Part shown: positions 19,544 to 28,594 of the stretch, one piece after another
Numbering within the stretch: position 1 is the stretch's first letter
Layout of the letters: the number at the start of each line of letters is the position of its first letter
Assembly: GCF_027912515.1 (NCBI RefSeq)
Contig: NZ_CP115464.1
Coordinates: 3,139,501 to 3,203,500, forward strand
Direction: 5' to 3'
Origin: Brevundimonas sp. NIBR10
GTDB lineage: Bacteria > Pseudomonadota > Alphaproteobacteria > Caulobacterales > Caulobacteraceae
DNA: 64,000 bases
Notes under the pieces: model-generated
What the model was told of the DNA's origin: nothing
Database searches by the model: none
The model's input: the letters and a program-made list of their open reading frames with translations, nothing else
Made by a program: the position numbers and the translations under genes

Positions 19544-20971
19544 ATGACCCCGCCCTCCCCCGCCGTGCTTGACGAACTGAAGGCTGCGCTCGGCCCGTCC
19601 GGCTGGAGCCAGGATCCGTTCACCCTGGCCCCCTATCTGACGGAATGGCGCAATCGCTGGACGGGCGAGACGCCGATCCTGCTGACGCCCGGCACGACCG
19701 AACAGGTCCAGCGCGCGGTGGCCATTTGTGCGGCCCACGGCGTGGCGATTATCCCGCAAGGCGGCAACAGCGGTCTGGTGGGCGGGCAGATTCCTTATGG
19801 CGAGGTCCTGTTGTCCACGCGCCGCCTGCGCGCCGTGCGCGACGTGACGCCCCTGGACGACGCCATGACGCTGGAGGCCGGGATCACCCTGCTAGAGGCT
19901 CAGCACCACGCCAGGGACGCCGGCCGGTTCTTCCCGCTGAGTCTGGCTGCGGAAGGGTCGGCGACCATCGGCGGGGTGATCTCCACCAATGCCGGCGGCA
20001 CCCAGGTCCTGCGCTACGGCATGATGCGCGACCTCGTGCTGGGGATCGAGGCCGTCATGCCCAATGGCGAGATCTTCAACGGCCTGAAGCGGCTCCGAAA
20101 GGACAACACCGGCTATGACCTGAAGCAGCTTCTGATCGGGGCCGAGGGCACGCTGGGCGTCGTCACCGCCGCGACGCTGAAGCTGTTTCCCATCATGCGG
20201 TCGCGGGCGGTGGCCATGGTGGCGCTGGAGACAGCCGGAGCGTCGATCGAGCTCCTGGCCCGCGCCAAACAGGAGACCGGCGGCGGGGTCGAGGCCTTCG
20301 AGCTGATGAAGCGGATGGGTGCCGAACTGGTCGTCAAGAACATCCCCGACAGCCGCTGGCCGCTGGATCCCGTCCCCGCCTGGTCGGTGCTGATCGAGAT
20401 CGCCTCGGGCACGCCGGGCGGCGCCGAGGCGCAGATGGAAAGCCTGCTGGAGGTCGCCTTCGAAGAAGGCCTGATCACCGACGCCGCCATCGCTCAGAAC
20501 GACGCCCAGCGCGCGGCCTTCTGGCGTCTGCGCGAGGAGCATTCGGCCGCGCTCAAGCCCGAGGGGGGCGGCTGGAAGCACGACGTCTCGGTGCCCATCT
20601 CGCGCATCGCCGACTTCATCGACGAGGCAACGGCGGCGGTGGAGCGGTTCCACCCCGGTGCCCGCGTTTCCGTCTTCGGCCATATCGGCGACGGCAACCT
20701 GCACTACGACATCCTGCCGGGCGTCGGAGAGGATGTGCCCGCCTTCATCGCACGCTGGAAAGAGGGCTCCCGGGTCGTCCACGACATCGTCGCCTGCTAC
20801 GACGGTTCCATCTCCGCCGAACACGGCCTGGGCCGGCTCAAGACCGACGAGGTCCGCCGCTACAAGTCGCCGCTCGAAGTCGCCACCATGGCCGCGATCC
20901 GGGGCGCGATCGATCCGAAGGGCATCATGAACCCGGCCGTCCTGTTCAGCCCCGAACGACCGTCATGCTGA
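19544..20971 (+). CDS. FAD-linked oxidase, D-2-hydroxyglutarate dehydrogenase-like
   Basis: The 475-residue flavoprotein has a PCMH-type FAD domain (about 40-220, with IPQGGNSGLVGGQIP and GGVISTNAGGTQVLRYG) and a C-terminal FAD-linked oxidase domain. The FGHIGDGNLHYD block and the terminal KGIMNP motif are typical of D-2-hydroxyglutarate, D-lactate and glycolate dehydrogenases of the GlcD family. The overall sequence layout favours D-2-hydroxyglutarate dehydrogenase, but the substrate is not certain. AGAAGG lies 7 nt before the ATG. Its stop overlaps yaaA by 7 bp. Confidence 0.88.
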   Translation: MTPPSPAVLDELKAALGPSGWSQDPFTLAPYLTEWRNRWTGETPILLTPGTTEQVQRAVAICAAHGVAIIPQGGNSGLVGGQIPYGEVLLSTRRLRAVRDVTPLDDAMTLEAGITLLEAQHHARDAGRFFPLSLAAEGSATIGGVISTNAGGTQVLRYGMMRDLVLGIEAVMPNGEIFNGLKRLRKDNTGYDLKQLLIGAEGTLGVVTAATLKLFPIMRSRAVAMVALETAGASIELLARAKQETGGGVEAFELMKRMGAELVVKNIPDSRWPLDPVPAWSVLIEIASGTPGGAEAQMESLLEVAFEEGLITDAAIAQNDAQRAAFWRLREEHSAALKPEGGGWKHDVSVPISRIADFIDEATAAVERFHPGARVSVFGHIGDGNLHYDILPGVGEDVPAFIARWKEGSRVVHDIVACYDGSISAEHGLGRLKTDEVRRYKSPLEVATMAAIRGAIDPKGIMNPAVLFSPERPSC

Positions 20972-21726
20972 TCGTCCTGTCCCCGGCCAAACGGCTCGAC
21001 TTTTCAGAGCCCGACCCCGCCCTGCCCGCGACGACGCGCCGGTTCGTGGAAGACACGGCGTCCCTGGCCGTGACGACGCGGCGTCAGACCAAGGCCGATC
21101 TGCGCCGGCTGATGGGGATTTCCGAGGACCTTGCACGCCTCAACCAGGAACGGTTCAAGGCCTTCGACGCAGAGGCGCTCGACACCGGCGTCCAGGCCGC
21201 CTTCGCCTTCGCCGGTGACGTCTATCAGGGGCTTGAGGCCCGCACCCTCGACACGCCGGGCCTGGCCTTCGCCCAGGACCATCTGCGTATCCTGTCGGGT
21301 TTCTACGGCATGCTGCGCCCCCTGGACCGCATCCAGCCCTATCGGCTTGAAATGGGCACCCGCCTGCGCACCCGCAGGGGTCAGAGCCTGTATGATTTCT
21401 GGGGCGACCGGATCTCGAAACAGCTGAACGCCGACCTCGACGGCCATGCTCACCCGGTCGTGGTCAACCTGGCCAGCCAGGAATACTTCGGCGCAGTCGA
21501 TGCCAAGGCGCTCAGGGTCCCCGTCGTGACGCCCCATTTCCGCGAGCAGAAGGACGGCGAAAGCCGGATCATCTCCTTTTTCGCCAAGAAGGCGCGCGGC
21601 ACCATGGCCCGGTTCGCCATCGACGAACGCATCGACGATCCCGAATCGCTCAAGGCTTTCGATCGCGACGGCTATCGGTTCGACAAGGCCGCATCAACCA
21701 ACACAGACTGGATATTCACCAGGTAG
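20965..21726 (+). CDS. yaaA: peroxide stress protein YaaA
   Basis: The 253-residue DUF328/UPF0246 protein begins MLIVLSPAKRLDF, the family signature, and includes SGFYGMLRPLDRIQPYRLEMG and the FFAKKARGTMARF block. In E. coli YaaA lowers free iron during peroxide stress and has DNA-binding folds. It overlaps the upstream oxidase gene by 7 bp, so the two are translated from one message. Confidence 0.95.
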   Translation: MLIVLSPAKRLDFSEPDPALPATTRRFVEDTASLAVTTRRQTKADLRRLMGISEDLARLNQERFKAFDAEALDTGVQAAFAFAGDVYQGLEARTLDTPGLAFAQDHLRILSGFYGMLRPLDRIQPYRLEMGTRLRTRRGQSLYDFWGDRISKQLNADLDGHAHPVVVNLASQEYFGAVDAKALRVPVVTPHFREQKDGESRIISFFAKKARGTMARFAIDERIDDPESLKAFDRDGYRFDKAASTNTDWIFTR

Positions 21727-21825
21727 CGAAATCCTTGAACCGGCCTGTCGCCTTCCGCCGCCTGAGCCGCTAGAGTCGGGCTCAAATCAGAAACGACCTC
21801 AAGACACGATCCGGGAAACGCCTTC

Positions 21826-22671
21826 ATGTTTCAACGCACAAAGAAAGACGCGATGGACAACCAGCGTCCGGTCTTCAAGGACCCCAACGACCTGTCCGGC
21901 CAGGTGGCGGTCATCTCCGGCTCGACCTCAGGCATCGGCCTGGCCCTGGCGCGCGCGGTTGCGGCGCGGGGCTGCGACGTCGTCCTGAACGGCCTGGGCG
22001 ACCCTTCCGAGATCGAACGCACCCGCGCCGAGCTTGAGGCCTCCTGCGGCGTCCGCGTCCGCTATCACGCGGCCAACATGCTCAAGGGCGACGAGGTCGC
22101 CGACATGGTCGCCTATGCCAAACACCAGCTGGGCCGGCTCGACATCCTGGTCAACAACGCCGGCATCCAGCACGTCGAGGCGGTCGAGAAATTCCCCTCG
22201 GACCAGTGGGAAAAGATCATCGCGATCAACCTGTCGTCGACCTTCTACGCCACCCGTGCCGCCATTCCGATCATGAAGGCGCAAGGGCGCGGCCGGATCG
22301 TCAACATCGCCTCGGTCCACGGCCTGGTCGCCAGCCCATTTAAGTCGGCCTATGTCGCGGCCAAGCACGGCGTCGTCGGCTTCACCAAGACCGTCGCCCT
22401 GGAACTGGCCCAGGACAACATCACCTGCAACGCCATCTGCCCCGGCTTCGTCGAGACCCCTCTGGTCGCCGCCCAGGTCGCCGACCTGGCCCGCACGCGC
22501 GGTACCTCCAAGGAAAAGGTCCTGTCCGAAGTCATCCTGGAATCCCAGCCGACCAAGCGGTTCGTCACCACCGACGAACTGACCGGGGCCTTCCTCTATC
22601 TGGTCAGCGATCTGGGGGCCTCGACCACCGGGATCAGCATGCCCATCGACGGCGGCTGGACCGCCCGATAG
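21826..22671 (+). CDS. bdhA: 3-hydroxybutyrate dehydrogenase
   Basis: The 281-residue short-chain dehydrogenase has the NAD motif SGSTSGIGLALA (about 32-43), NNAGIQHVE, the catalytic Ser in SVHGLVAS and YVAAKHG (Tyr-Lys). The VHGLVASPFKSAY region and the C-terminal GISMPIDGGWTAR match the D-beta-hydroxybutyrate dehydrogenase subfamily that interconverts 3-hydroxybutyrate and acetoacetate. An ATG at 21853 is an alternative start. In related genomes it is commonly next to the patatin gene; here a toxin-antitoxin locus separates them. Confidence 0.9.
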   Translation: MFQRTKKDAMDNQRPVFKDPNDLSGQVAVISGSTSGIGLALARAVAARGCDVVLNGLGDPSEIERTRAELEASCGVRVRYHAANMLKGDEVADMVAYAKHQLGRLDILVNNAGIQHVEAVEKFPSDQWEKIIAINLSSTFYATRAAIPIMKAQGRGRIVNIASVHGLVASPFKSAYVAAKHGVVGFTKTVALELAQDNITCNAICPGFVETPLVAAQVADLARTRGTSKEKVLSEVILESQPTKRFVTTDELTGAFLYLVSDLGASTTGISMPIDGGWTAR

Positions 22672-22739
22672 CCGACGGCCACACGCCCCTCTGAGCCGTG
22701 GCTGATGCATCCGCAGTCGTGGCATGATAAGGGTTTGCC

Positions 22740-23027
22740 ATGGCCCAGCCCGCGCTCCAGCTTCCGCCGACGCTCGACGCCTTCGTCGACGAACAGGTGC
22801 GCTCGGGAGCCTACCCCGACCGGGATGCTGTGATCGCCGATGCCGTGGGCATGTTGCGCGAACACACGGTTGCCCATGAGGAGAGTGATGACGTCAAGCT
22901 GGCCCAGCTTAACGCCAAGCTTCAAGTGAGCATCGACAGCCTGGATCGAGGCGAAGGGATCAGGGTCACAGACCTCAAAGCCTATTTCGACGGGATCATG
23001 GAACGTGTGAAAGCGCGCGTGGCTTGA
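22740..23027 (+). CDS. ParD-like antitoxin (ribbon-helix-helix)
   Basis: The 95-residue protein has an N-terminal RHH domain: LQLPPTLDAFVDEQVRSG followed by AYPDRDAVIADAVGMLRE, the ParD pattern. A flexible, acidic C-terminal part (45-95) would bind the toxin. The reading frame is intact. Its TGA overlaps a TTG as CTTGAG, the expected start of the toxin gene. It should repress its own promoter as part of a type II toxin-antitoxin module. Confidence 0.88.
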   Translation: MAQPALQLPPTLDAFVDEQVRSGAYPDRDAVIADAVGMLREHTVAHEESDDVKLAQLNAKLQVSIDSLDRGEGIRVTDLKAYFDGIMERVKARVA

Positions 23028-23367
23028 GAGCCCTCGATGTCTGCTCCAAGCAGAGCTGGAGATTGAGGAGATACTCGTCCATAGCGCAGCGAAATTCGGC
23101 CTGGCGGCAGCGTTCAGATACAGGATCCTGATCGAGCAGGCCTATGCTGATTTGCTGGAAAGCCCGACGAGGGTCGGCGTCAGCGCGCACGACGATGTCC
23201 CCAAAAGCTTGCGTTTCTATCCCATCCGACACAGCCGCGACCGCGTGGCGCGCGGCGACCGCGTCGGGACTGCGAGCCATGTGATCGTCTTTCGGTTCGA
23301 CCCACACCGCGTCGAAATCCTGCGTCTGTTGCACGCTTCGATGGATTTCCCCCGACATCTGAGCTGA
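23024..23367 (+). pseudogene. ParE-like toxin gene with a frameshift near its start
   Basis: From 23050 to 23367 the frame reads AELEIEEILVHSAAKFG, then a RYRILIEQAYADL helix, SLRFYPIRHSRDRV and EILRLLHASMDFPRHLS. This is a full ParE-type core of about 105 residues. That frame has no ATG, GTG or TTG before 23152, far inside the domain. The expected start is the TTG at 23024, overlapping the parD stop, which reads MRALDVCSK in another frame and meets the core at 23048-23050 (AAGCAG). One missing base there (AAG-GCA) would restore a protein of about 114 residues. It is either a real inactivating mutation or a sequence error. Confidence 0.75.
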
Positions 23368-23376
23368 GGCCGGCCC

Positions 23377-24456
23377 ATGGCGCTTTTCAAACGCAAGGCT
23401 CCGGCGGCGAAAGCCGCGCCAGTCGCCCCCGACGACGGCCAGCGCAAGGTCTGTCTGGCGCTTCAGGGCGGCGGGGCGCACGGGGCGTTTCAGTGGGGGG
23501 TGCTGGACCGGTTGCTCGAGGATGGGCGGCTGGACATCCGGGCGGTGACGGCGGCCTCGGCCGGGGCGATGAACGGGGCGGCCCTGGTCTCGGGCCTGGC
23601 GACGGGCGGGCATGACGGCGCCCGCGCCACCCTCGACAAGCTGTGGCGGGAGACCAATCAGTCGGGCGGCAAGAACGTGTTCGGCGATACCTCGATCTGG
23701 TCCAATGCCCTGACCCCCGGCTGGCTCAAGGACACGACCCTGTGGCGGGCGTCGGAGACCCTGGCGATGTCGATGTCGCCCTATGAGTTCAATCCCCTGA
23801 ACCTCAATCCTCTGAAGCGGGTCCTGAACGCGACGGTCGATTTCGAGGCGGTGCGAGCCTCCGACGTCAAGCTGCACGTCGCCGCCACCGCCGTCCGCCA
23901 TGCCAAATCCCGCGTCTTCACCAATGCCGAGATCACCGACCAGGTCCTGCTGGCCTCGGCCTGTCTTCCGCAACTGTTCCAGGCGGTCGAGATCGAGGGC
24001 GAGCCCTACTGGGACGGAGGCTATCTGGCCAATCCGCCGCTCTGGCCGCTGTTCTATGAGGACACGCCCGACGACGTCCTGCTGATCACCCTGAATGCCT
24101 TCGAGCGCGCCGATACGCCCAAGGCCCCCGGCGATATCATGGACCGGCTGAACGAGGTCGTCTTCAACGCCCCCCTGGGCGCCGAACTGCGCGCCGTCGC
24201 CTTCGTTCAGGACCTGATCGAACAGGGCCGCCTGACGCCCTCGGCCAAGGACCGTTATCGCAACATCCTGATGCACGCCATCGAGGCCGACAGCTGGCTG
24301 GGCGACCTGTCGCTGGGCTCCAAATTCAACACCGAATGGACCTTCCTTAACGACCTGAAGACGCGCGGGAGGGCGGCGGCGGACGAGTGGCTGGGGAGCT
24401 GTTTCGCGGAGGTCGGCGTGCGGTCGAGCGTCGATCTGCAGGCGCGGTTTGGGTAG
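23377..24456 (+). CDS. patatin-like phospholipase
   Basis: The 359-residue hydrolase has the oxyanion-hole motif GGGAHG (31-36), the nucleophile in ASAGA (Ser61) and the dyad Asp213 in DGG (WDGGYLANPPLW). The N-terminus is basic with no signal peptide, so the enzyme is cytoplasmic or membrane-peripheral. Patatins of this group often neighbour 3-hydroxybutyrate dehydrogenase and are suspected to act in polyhydroxybutyrate or lipid turnover. This is an inference from context. Confidence 0.9.
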   Translation: MALFKRKAPAAKAAPVAPDDGQRKVCLALQGGGAHGAFQWGVLDRLLEDGRLDIRAVTAASAGAMNGAALVSGLATGGHDGARATLDKLWRETNQSGGKNVFGDTSIWSNALTPGWLKDTTLWRASETLAMSMSPYEFNPLNLNPLKRVLNATVDFEAVRASDVKLHVAATAVRHAKSRVFTNAEITDQVLLASACLPQLFQAVEIEGEPYWDGGYLANPPLWPLFYEDTPDDVLLITLNAFERADTPKAPGDIMDRLNEVVFNAPLGAELRAVAFVQDLIEQGRLTPSAKDRYRNILMHAIEADSWLGDLSLGSKFNTEWTFLNDLKTRGRAAADEWLGSCFAEVGVRSSVDLQARFG

Positions 24457-24648
24457 AATTCTCCTCCCCGTCGCGGAGCGATGGGGAGGTGGATCGGCGC
24501 TCCTTCGCGCCGAGACGGAGGGGGCGACGCGGTAACTGGAGTAGGGGCTGGCAGAGTTGATCGGACAGATCGAGTCGCCCCCTCCGTCAGCTCGCAAGCG
24601 CTCGCTGCCACCTCCCCATTCGCCAAGCGGCGAACGGGGAGGAGAAAT
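24457..24648. repeat. long imperfect palindromic intergenic repeat, copy 1
   Basis: The first and last about 75 bp are inverted copies. The ends read ATTCTCCTCCCCGT and, reversed, TTTCTCCTCCCCGT; inner shared blocks are ATGGGGAGGTGG and GACGGAGGGGGCGAC. Each arm holds its own small hairpin, such as CGGCGCTCCTTCGCGCCG. The unit fills the whole gap between the patatin stop and the sua5 stop. It has no coding capacity and looks like a MITE or REP-type element that would fold as a long hairpin in RNA and may serve as a bidirectional terminator. Confidence 0.8.
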
Positions 24649-25569
24649 CTACCCTACAAATCCCGCCGCCCGCCTGAGCCTGTCGTTGATCGCCTCACCC
24701 AGCCCGGCCATCGGCACAGGGGCCACCGCGATCCCTGCCGGCTGCTCCCGATCCGCCTCCCGCAGCAGCCGGAACAGGTTCGCCGCCGCCTCGCGCGGGT
24801 CGCCCGACGCGCTCAGGCTCCAGCGCGCCTCCCCCACCCCCGGCCCGAAGCCGAGCAGGATTTCACCGTCGCGCGCGCCTTGCGCCTCGATCCGCACGGG
24901 CGCGTCCGGCGCATAGTGGGTCGTCAGCCGGCCGGGCGAGCGATGCCCCTCCCCGCCGCGATCGATCGGCCCGACCAGGGCCTCGATCTCGTCGCGCGTC
25001 ACGGCGCCCGGCCTCAGCAAGGCCATCCGCCCGTCCAGAACCGAGACCACCGTGCTCTCCACCCCCACCGCGCAGGGCCCGCCGTCGACGGCGGCCGCGA
25101 CTGCGAACCCCGTCTCCTCGAACGCGTCGACGAAGGTCGTCGGGCTGGGCCTGCCCGACCGATTGGCCGACGGCGCGACCACCGCCCCGCCGAAGGCCGC
25201 GATCACAGCCCTTGCCTTCGGATGGCCGGGCACCCGCACCGCCACACTGTCCAGCCCCGCCCGCGCCAGGTCACAGACCCGGTCGCCGGCCCGCACCGGT
25301 GCCACGATGGTCAGCGGGCCGGGCCAGAAGGCTTCGGCCAGCCGCCGCGCCGCCGCGTCGAACACGGCGACACCTTCCGCCGCCGCCGCATCTTCCACGT
25401 GCGCGATCAGGGGGTTGAAGCGCGGCCTTCCCTTGGCCTCGAAGATGGCGGCGACCGCCTCCGCATTGGCCGCATCCGCCGCCAGCCCATAGACCGTCTC
25501 GGTCGGCAGCAGCACCAGCCGGCCCTCCCGCAGCGCCTGCGCCGCCTGGAGGGTATCTGACCCGGTCAC
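24649..25569 (-). CDS. sua5: L-threonylcarbamoyladenylate synthase (Sua5/YrdC)
   Basis: The 306-residue long-form enzyme makes threonylcarbamoyl-AMP for the t6A37 modification of tRNA. The YrdC domain occupies about 1-200 (LLPTETVYGLAADA, RPRFNPLIAHV, PSANRSGRPSPT, VESTVV), and the C-terminal Sua5 domain about 215-306. It starts with GTG, which overlaps the yceI stop as GTGA. It is the last gene of the cytochrome b561-yceI-sua5 unit. Confidence 0.94.
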   Translation of the reverse strand: MTGSDTLQAAQALREGRLVLLPTETVYGLAADAANAEAVAAIFEAKGRPRFNPLIAHVEDAAAAEGVAVFDAAARRLAEAFWPGPLTIVAPVRAGDRVCDLARAGLDSVAVRVPGHPKARAVIAAFGGAVVAPSANRSGRPSPTTFVDAFEETGFAVAAAVDGGPCAVGVESTVVSVLDGRMALLRPGAVTRDEIEALVGPIDRGGEGHRSPGRLTTHYAPDAPVRIEAQGARDGEILLGFGPGVGEARWSLSASGDPREAAANLFRLLREADREQPAGIAVAPVPMAGLGEAINDRLRRAAGFVG

Positions 25570-26135
25570 GACGCCCGGCGCGTGGCCAGGGCTACATCGA
25601 CGCGCACCTGACGGGCCACCAGGGCGTTCATCGCCCCCTGCGTCCCGATGCCATAGTCGGCGCGATCCAGCACGAACCCGCCCCGCATCCGCGCTGTCCC
25701 CCCGTCCACCGCCAGGGTCACGGGAAAGGTCACCGGACGGGTCCGGTCACGAACCGTCACATCGGCCCGCGCCGTGTATCGCCCCGGCGCGGTCGGCTCC
25801 AGCGCGCGCAGCCGGAACTGGATGGTCGGATAGCGTTCGGCGTCCAGAAACCCCGGCCCGACGGCGCGCTGGGTCACCGCCGCCTGGCGCATGGTCAGGC
25901 TGGCCGCCCGCACCGTGATCGCCACCTCGGCGTCCTCGGGCGCGTCGGGATCGAAGCGGATGTCGCCGGTCCAGCGCCCGAACCGCCCCGTCTGGGTCAC
26001 GCCCAGGGCCCGCACCGACATGGTGATGGCCGAGCTTTCGCCGATGACGGCCCAGCGATCCGCCACGGCACCCGCAGGTCCGGCCATGGCGATCGCCATG
26101 AGACCCGCCCCCATCAAGGCCGCGAACCGCCTCAT
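25566..26135 (-). CDS. YceI family periplasmic protein
   Basis: The 189-residue precursor has a signal peptide (1-24, ending AGAVA) and a YceI beta-barrel. Typical elements are GRFGRWTGDIRFDPD, the FLDAERYPTIQFRL block and DRADYGIG. YceI proteins bind isoprenoid lipids such as quinones. Its position directly after a cytochrome b561 gene, 1 bp apart, supports a redox or quinone-related role in the periplasm. Confidence 0.93.
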   Translation of the reverse strand: MRRFAALMGAGLMAIAMAGPAGAVADRWAVIGESSAITMSVRALGVTQTGRFGRWTGDIRFDPDAPEDAEVAITVRAASLTMRQAAVTQRAVGPGFLDAERYPTIQFRLRALEPTAPGRYTARADVTVRDRTRPVTFPVTLAVDGGTARMRGGFVLDRADYGIGTQGAMNALVARQVRVDVALATRRAS

Positions 26136-26136
26136 A

Positions 26137-26688
26137 TCAGGGCCTGCGCGGGATCAGCGGGATCATCCGGTGCAGGACGTTGTCGCGATCCACGAACTGG
26201 TGCTTGAGCGCCGCCAGCACGTGCAGGGCCAGCAGGACGTACAGGACCTTCACCCCCGCCTCGTGCATGTCCATGAAGGTCCCGGCCAGATCCCGGCTCT
26301 GGGGCAGGGGCAGCAGCGGCCAGTTGAACAGGCCGAACCACTCGATCGCGCGACCGCCGGCCGACGACGCCGCCCACCCGCCCAGCGGCAGGCCGATCAG
26401 CAGCACATAGAACAGCACATGCGTGGCCTTGGCCGCCAACGCCTGCCACTTCGGCGTCCCGGCCGGCAAGGGAATGGCCGGGTTAGCGATCCGCCACCCG
26501 ATCCGCGCCAGGGTCAGGACGAGGATGGTCAGGCCGAGCGCCTTGTGGCTCTGGACAAACTCGCGCGAGATCGGCCCCTCCGTGGCCTCGTGCGCCGTGA
26601 TCAGCAGCACCTGGGCCAGGATCATCAGCGCCAGCCCCCAGTGGAAGGCCAGCGACACGGCGGAATAGCGGTTTCTCGGCTCGGCCAT
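26137..26688 (-). CDS. cytochrome b561
   Basis: The 183-residue integral membrane protein has four hydrophobic helices with histidines suited to bind two b hemes: His16, His48, His142 and His156. It probably passes electrons from membrane quinol to periplasmic acceptors. ATG 26688 is preferred because GGGAG lies 6 nt upstream; in-frame ATGs at 26700 and 26742 are alternatives. It is the first gene of the operon with yceI and sua5 and is divergent from the acyl-CoA dehydrogenase gene. Confidence 0.93.
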   Translation of the reverse strand: MAEPRNRYSAVSLAFHWGLALMILAQVLLITAHEATEGPISREFVQSHKALGLTILVLTLARIGWRIANPAIPLPAGTPKWQALAAKATHVLFYVLLIGLPLGGWAASSAGGRAIEWFGLFNWPLLPLPQSRDLAGTFMDMHEAGVKVLYVLLALHVLAALKHQFVDRDNVLHRMIPLIPRRP

Positions 26689-26801
26689 CGGGGCTCCCAT
26701 CGGATTCGGCGGCACACTGAACCAGCCGATGACGTTCGCCAAGATGCTTGCGTGCCCCTACGGCAAACCGTCACAAAGGCGGATCAATCTGGATTGCCGC
26801 C

Positions 26802-28586
26802 ATGCCCTATCGCTCGCCCGTCCGTGACCTCGCCTTCAGCCTGACCGCCGTCGCGGGCATCGACCAGGTCGCCGCCACCGGGGCCTTCCCCGACTATGAC
26901 GCCGATCTCATGAATGCGGTGCTGGAGGCGGCCGGATCGTTCTCGGACGAGGTGCTGGCTCCGCTGAACCGCCCGGGCGACCTGAACGGTGCCAAATACG
27001 CCAACGGCTCGGTCACCGCCGCCCCCGGGTTCGCCGACGCCTATCGCCAGTTCGCGGAAGGGGGCTGGACCGGCCTTACCGCCTCGGCCGAGGCCGGCGG
27101 ACAGGCCCTGCCCAAGGCGCTGGAACTGGCGGCCTATGAGACGATCCAGGGCGCCAACATGGCCTTCGCCCTCTGCCCCATGCTGTCTCTGGCGGCGATC
27201 GAGGCGCTGGAACAGGTCGGCACGGAGCATCAGAAGGCGACCTATCTGCCCAAACTGGTCAGCGGCGAATGGACCGGGGCCATGGTCCTGACCGAGCCCG
27301 GCGCGGGCTCCGACCTCGGCGCCCTGACGGCCACAGCCACCCCGAACGGCGACGGCACCTATGCCCTGAACGGCCAGAAGATCTTCATCACCTGGGGCGA
27401 CCACGACGCCACCGACAATATCGTCCACCTGGTCCTGGCCCGTTTGCCCGACGCACCCGCAGGACCCAAGGGCATCAGCCTGTTCCTGGCCTCGAAGTTC
27501 GAGGTCAGGGACGACGGCACCCTGGGCGGCCGCAACGACTTCCGCCCCGTCGGCATCGAACACAAGCTGGGCATCCACGCCTCGCCCACCTGTGTGATGA
27601 GCTATGAGGGGGCCCGCGCCGAACTGGTCGGCCTGCCGAACCAGGGCCTGGCCCATATGTTCGTCATGATGAACAACGCCCGCGTCGCCGTGGCGGTGCA
27701 GGGCGTGGGCGTCGCCGAGGGCGCCTATCAGCACGCCCTGGCCTATGCGCTGGACCGCCGCCAGGGTCGTTCGATCTGGACCGGAGAGGCCAACGCTCCG
27801 ATCATCGACCACCCCGATATCCGCCGTGCCCTCGGCGTCATGAAGTCGAAGATCGAGGCCGCGCGGGGCATCGCCCTGGCCACCGGCGTCGCCGCCGACC
27901 TGGCCAGGCACGCGGCGACCCAGGACGAGCGCCGGGCCTGGAAGGGCCGCGAGGACCTGCTGGTCCCCATCGCCAAGGCCTGGGGCACCGACGTCGGCTG
28001 CGACGTGGCCTCCATGGGCGTCCAGATCCACGGCGGCATGGGCTATATCGAGGAGACCGGTGCCGCCCAGTACTATCGCGACGCCCGCATCACCCCGATC
28101 TACGAGGGCACCAACGGCATCCAGGCCATGGACCTGGTCGGCCGCAAGCTGTCCCAGGACGGCGGGGCCTCGGCCAAGGCGGTGATCTCCGAGATGAGGA
28201 CCACCCTGACGGCACTCGGCAAGCTCTATTCCGGCAAGCCCGTCGAACGGTTCAAGACCGCCATCGAGGCCGTCGAGGACGCCACCCTGTGGCTGCTGGA
28301 CGCCAAGGCCGATCCCGCGCGCCGGGCCGACGTCCTGGCCGCCGCCGACGCCTATCTGAAACTGCTCGGCGACGTCATCGGCGGCTGGATGCTGGCGAAG
28401 GGCGCGCTGGCCGCGAAGTCCCAACTCGACACTGGCGAGGGCGACGCGGAATGGCTCGAGGGCAAGATCGTCCTTTACGAAGTCTACGCCGCCAACGTCC
28501 TGGGCCACGTCTCCAGCCGCCTCGCCGCCGTCGGCCAGGGCGGCCCCCTGCTGGAACGGCTCAGCCGGGTGGCGCTGGGGGTCTGA
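26802..28586 (+). CDS. acyl-CoA dehydrogenase (long, DmdC-like type)
   Basis: The 594-residue flavoenzyme is longer than classical 380-residue acyl-CoA dehydrogenases. It has an N-terminal helical domain, the FAD/acyl-CoA strands with MVLTEPGAGSDLGAL (about 160-175), the C-terminal helical domain with GGMGYIEETG and the catalytic Glu in PIYEGTNGIQAMDL, and an extra C-terminal domain (about 460-594). This layout is shared with 3-methylmercaptopropionyl-CoA dehydrogenase DmdC and with fatty acyl-CoA dehydrogenases of alphaproteobacteria. The substrate is not determined. The start MPYRSPVRDL is the family start. Confidence 0.92.
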   Translation: MPYRSPVRDLAFSLTAVAGIDQVAATGAFPDYDADLMNAVLEAAGSFSDEVLAPLNRPGDLNGAKYANGSVTAAPGFADAYRQFAEGGWTGLTASAEAGGQALPKALELAAYETIQGANMAFALCPMLSLAAIEALEQVGTEHQKATYLPKLVSGEWTGAMVLTEPGAGSDLGALTATATPNGDGTYALNGQKIFITWGDHDATDNIVHLVLARLPDAPAGPKGISLFLASKFEVRDDGTLGGRNDFRPVGIEHKLGIHASPTCVMSYEGARAELVGLPNQGLAHMFVMMNNARVAVAVQGVGVAEGAYQHALAYALDRRQGRSIWTGEANAPIIDHPDIRRALGVMKSKIEAARGIALATGVAADLARHAATQDERRAWKGREDLLVPIAKAWGTDVGCDVASMGVQIHGGMGYIEETGAAQYYRDARITPIYEGTNGIQAMDLVGRKLSQDGGASAKAVISEMRTTLTALGKLYSGKPVERFKTAIEAVEDATLWLLDAKADPARRADVLAAADAYLKLLGDVIGGWMLAKGALAAKSQLDTGEGDAEWLEGKIVLYEVYAANVLGHVSSRLAAVGQGGPLLERLSRVALGV

Positions 28587-28594
28587 CGTCGCCG

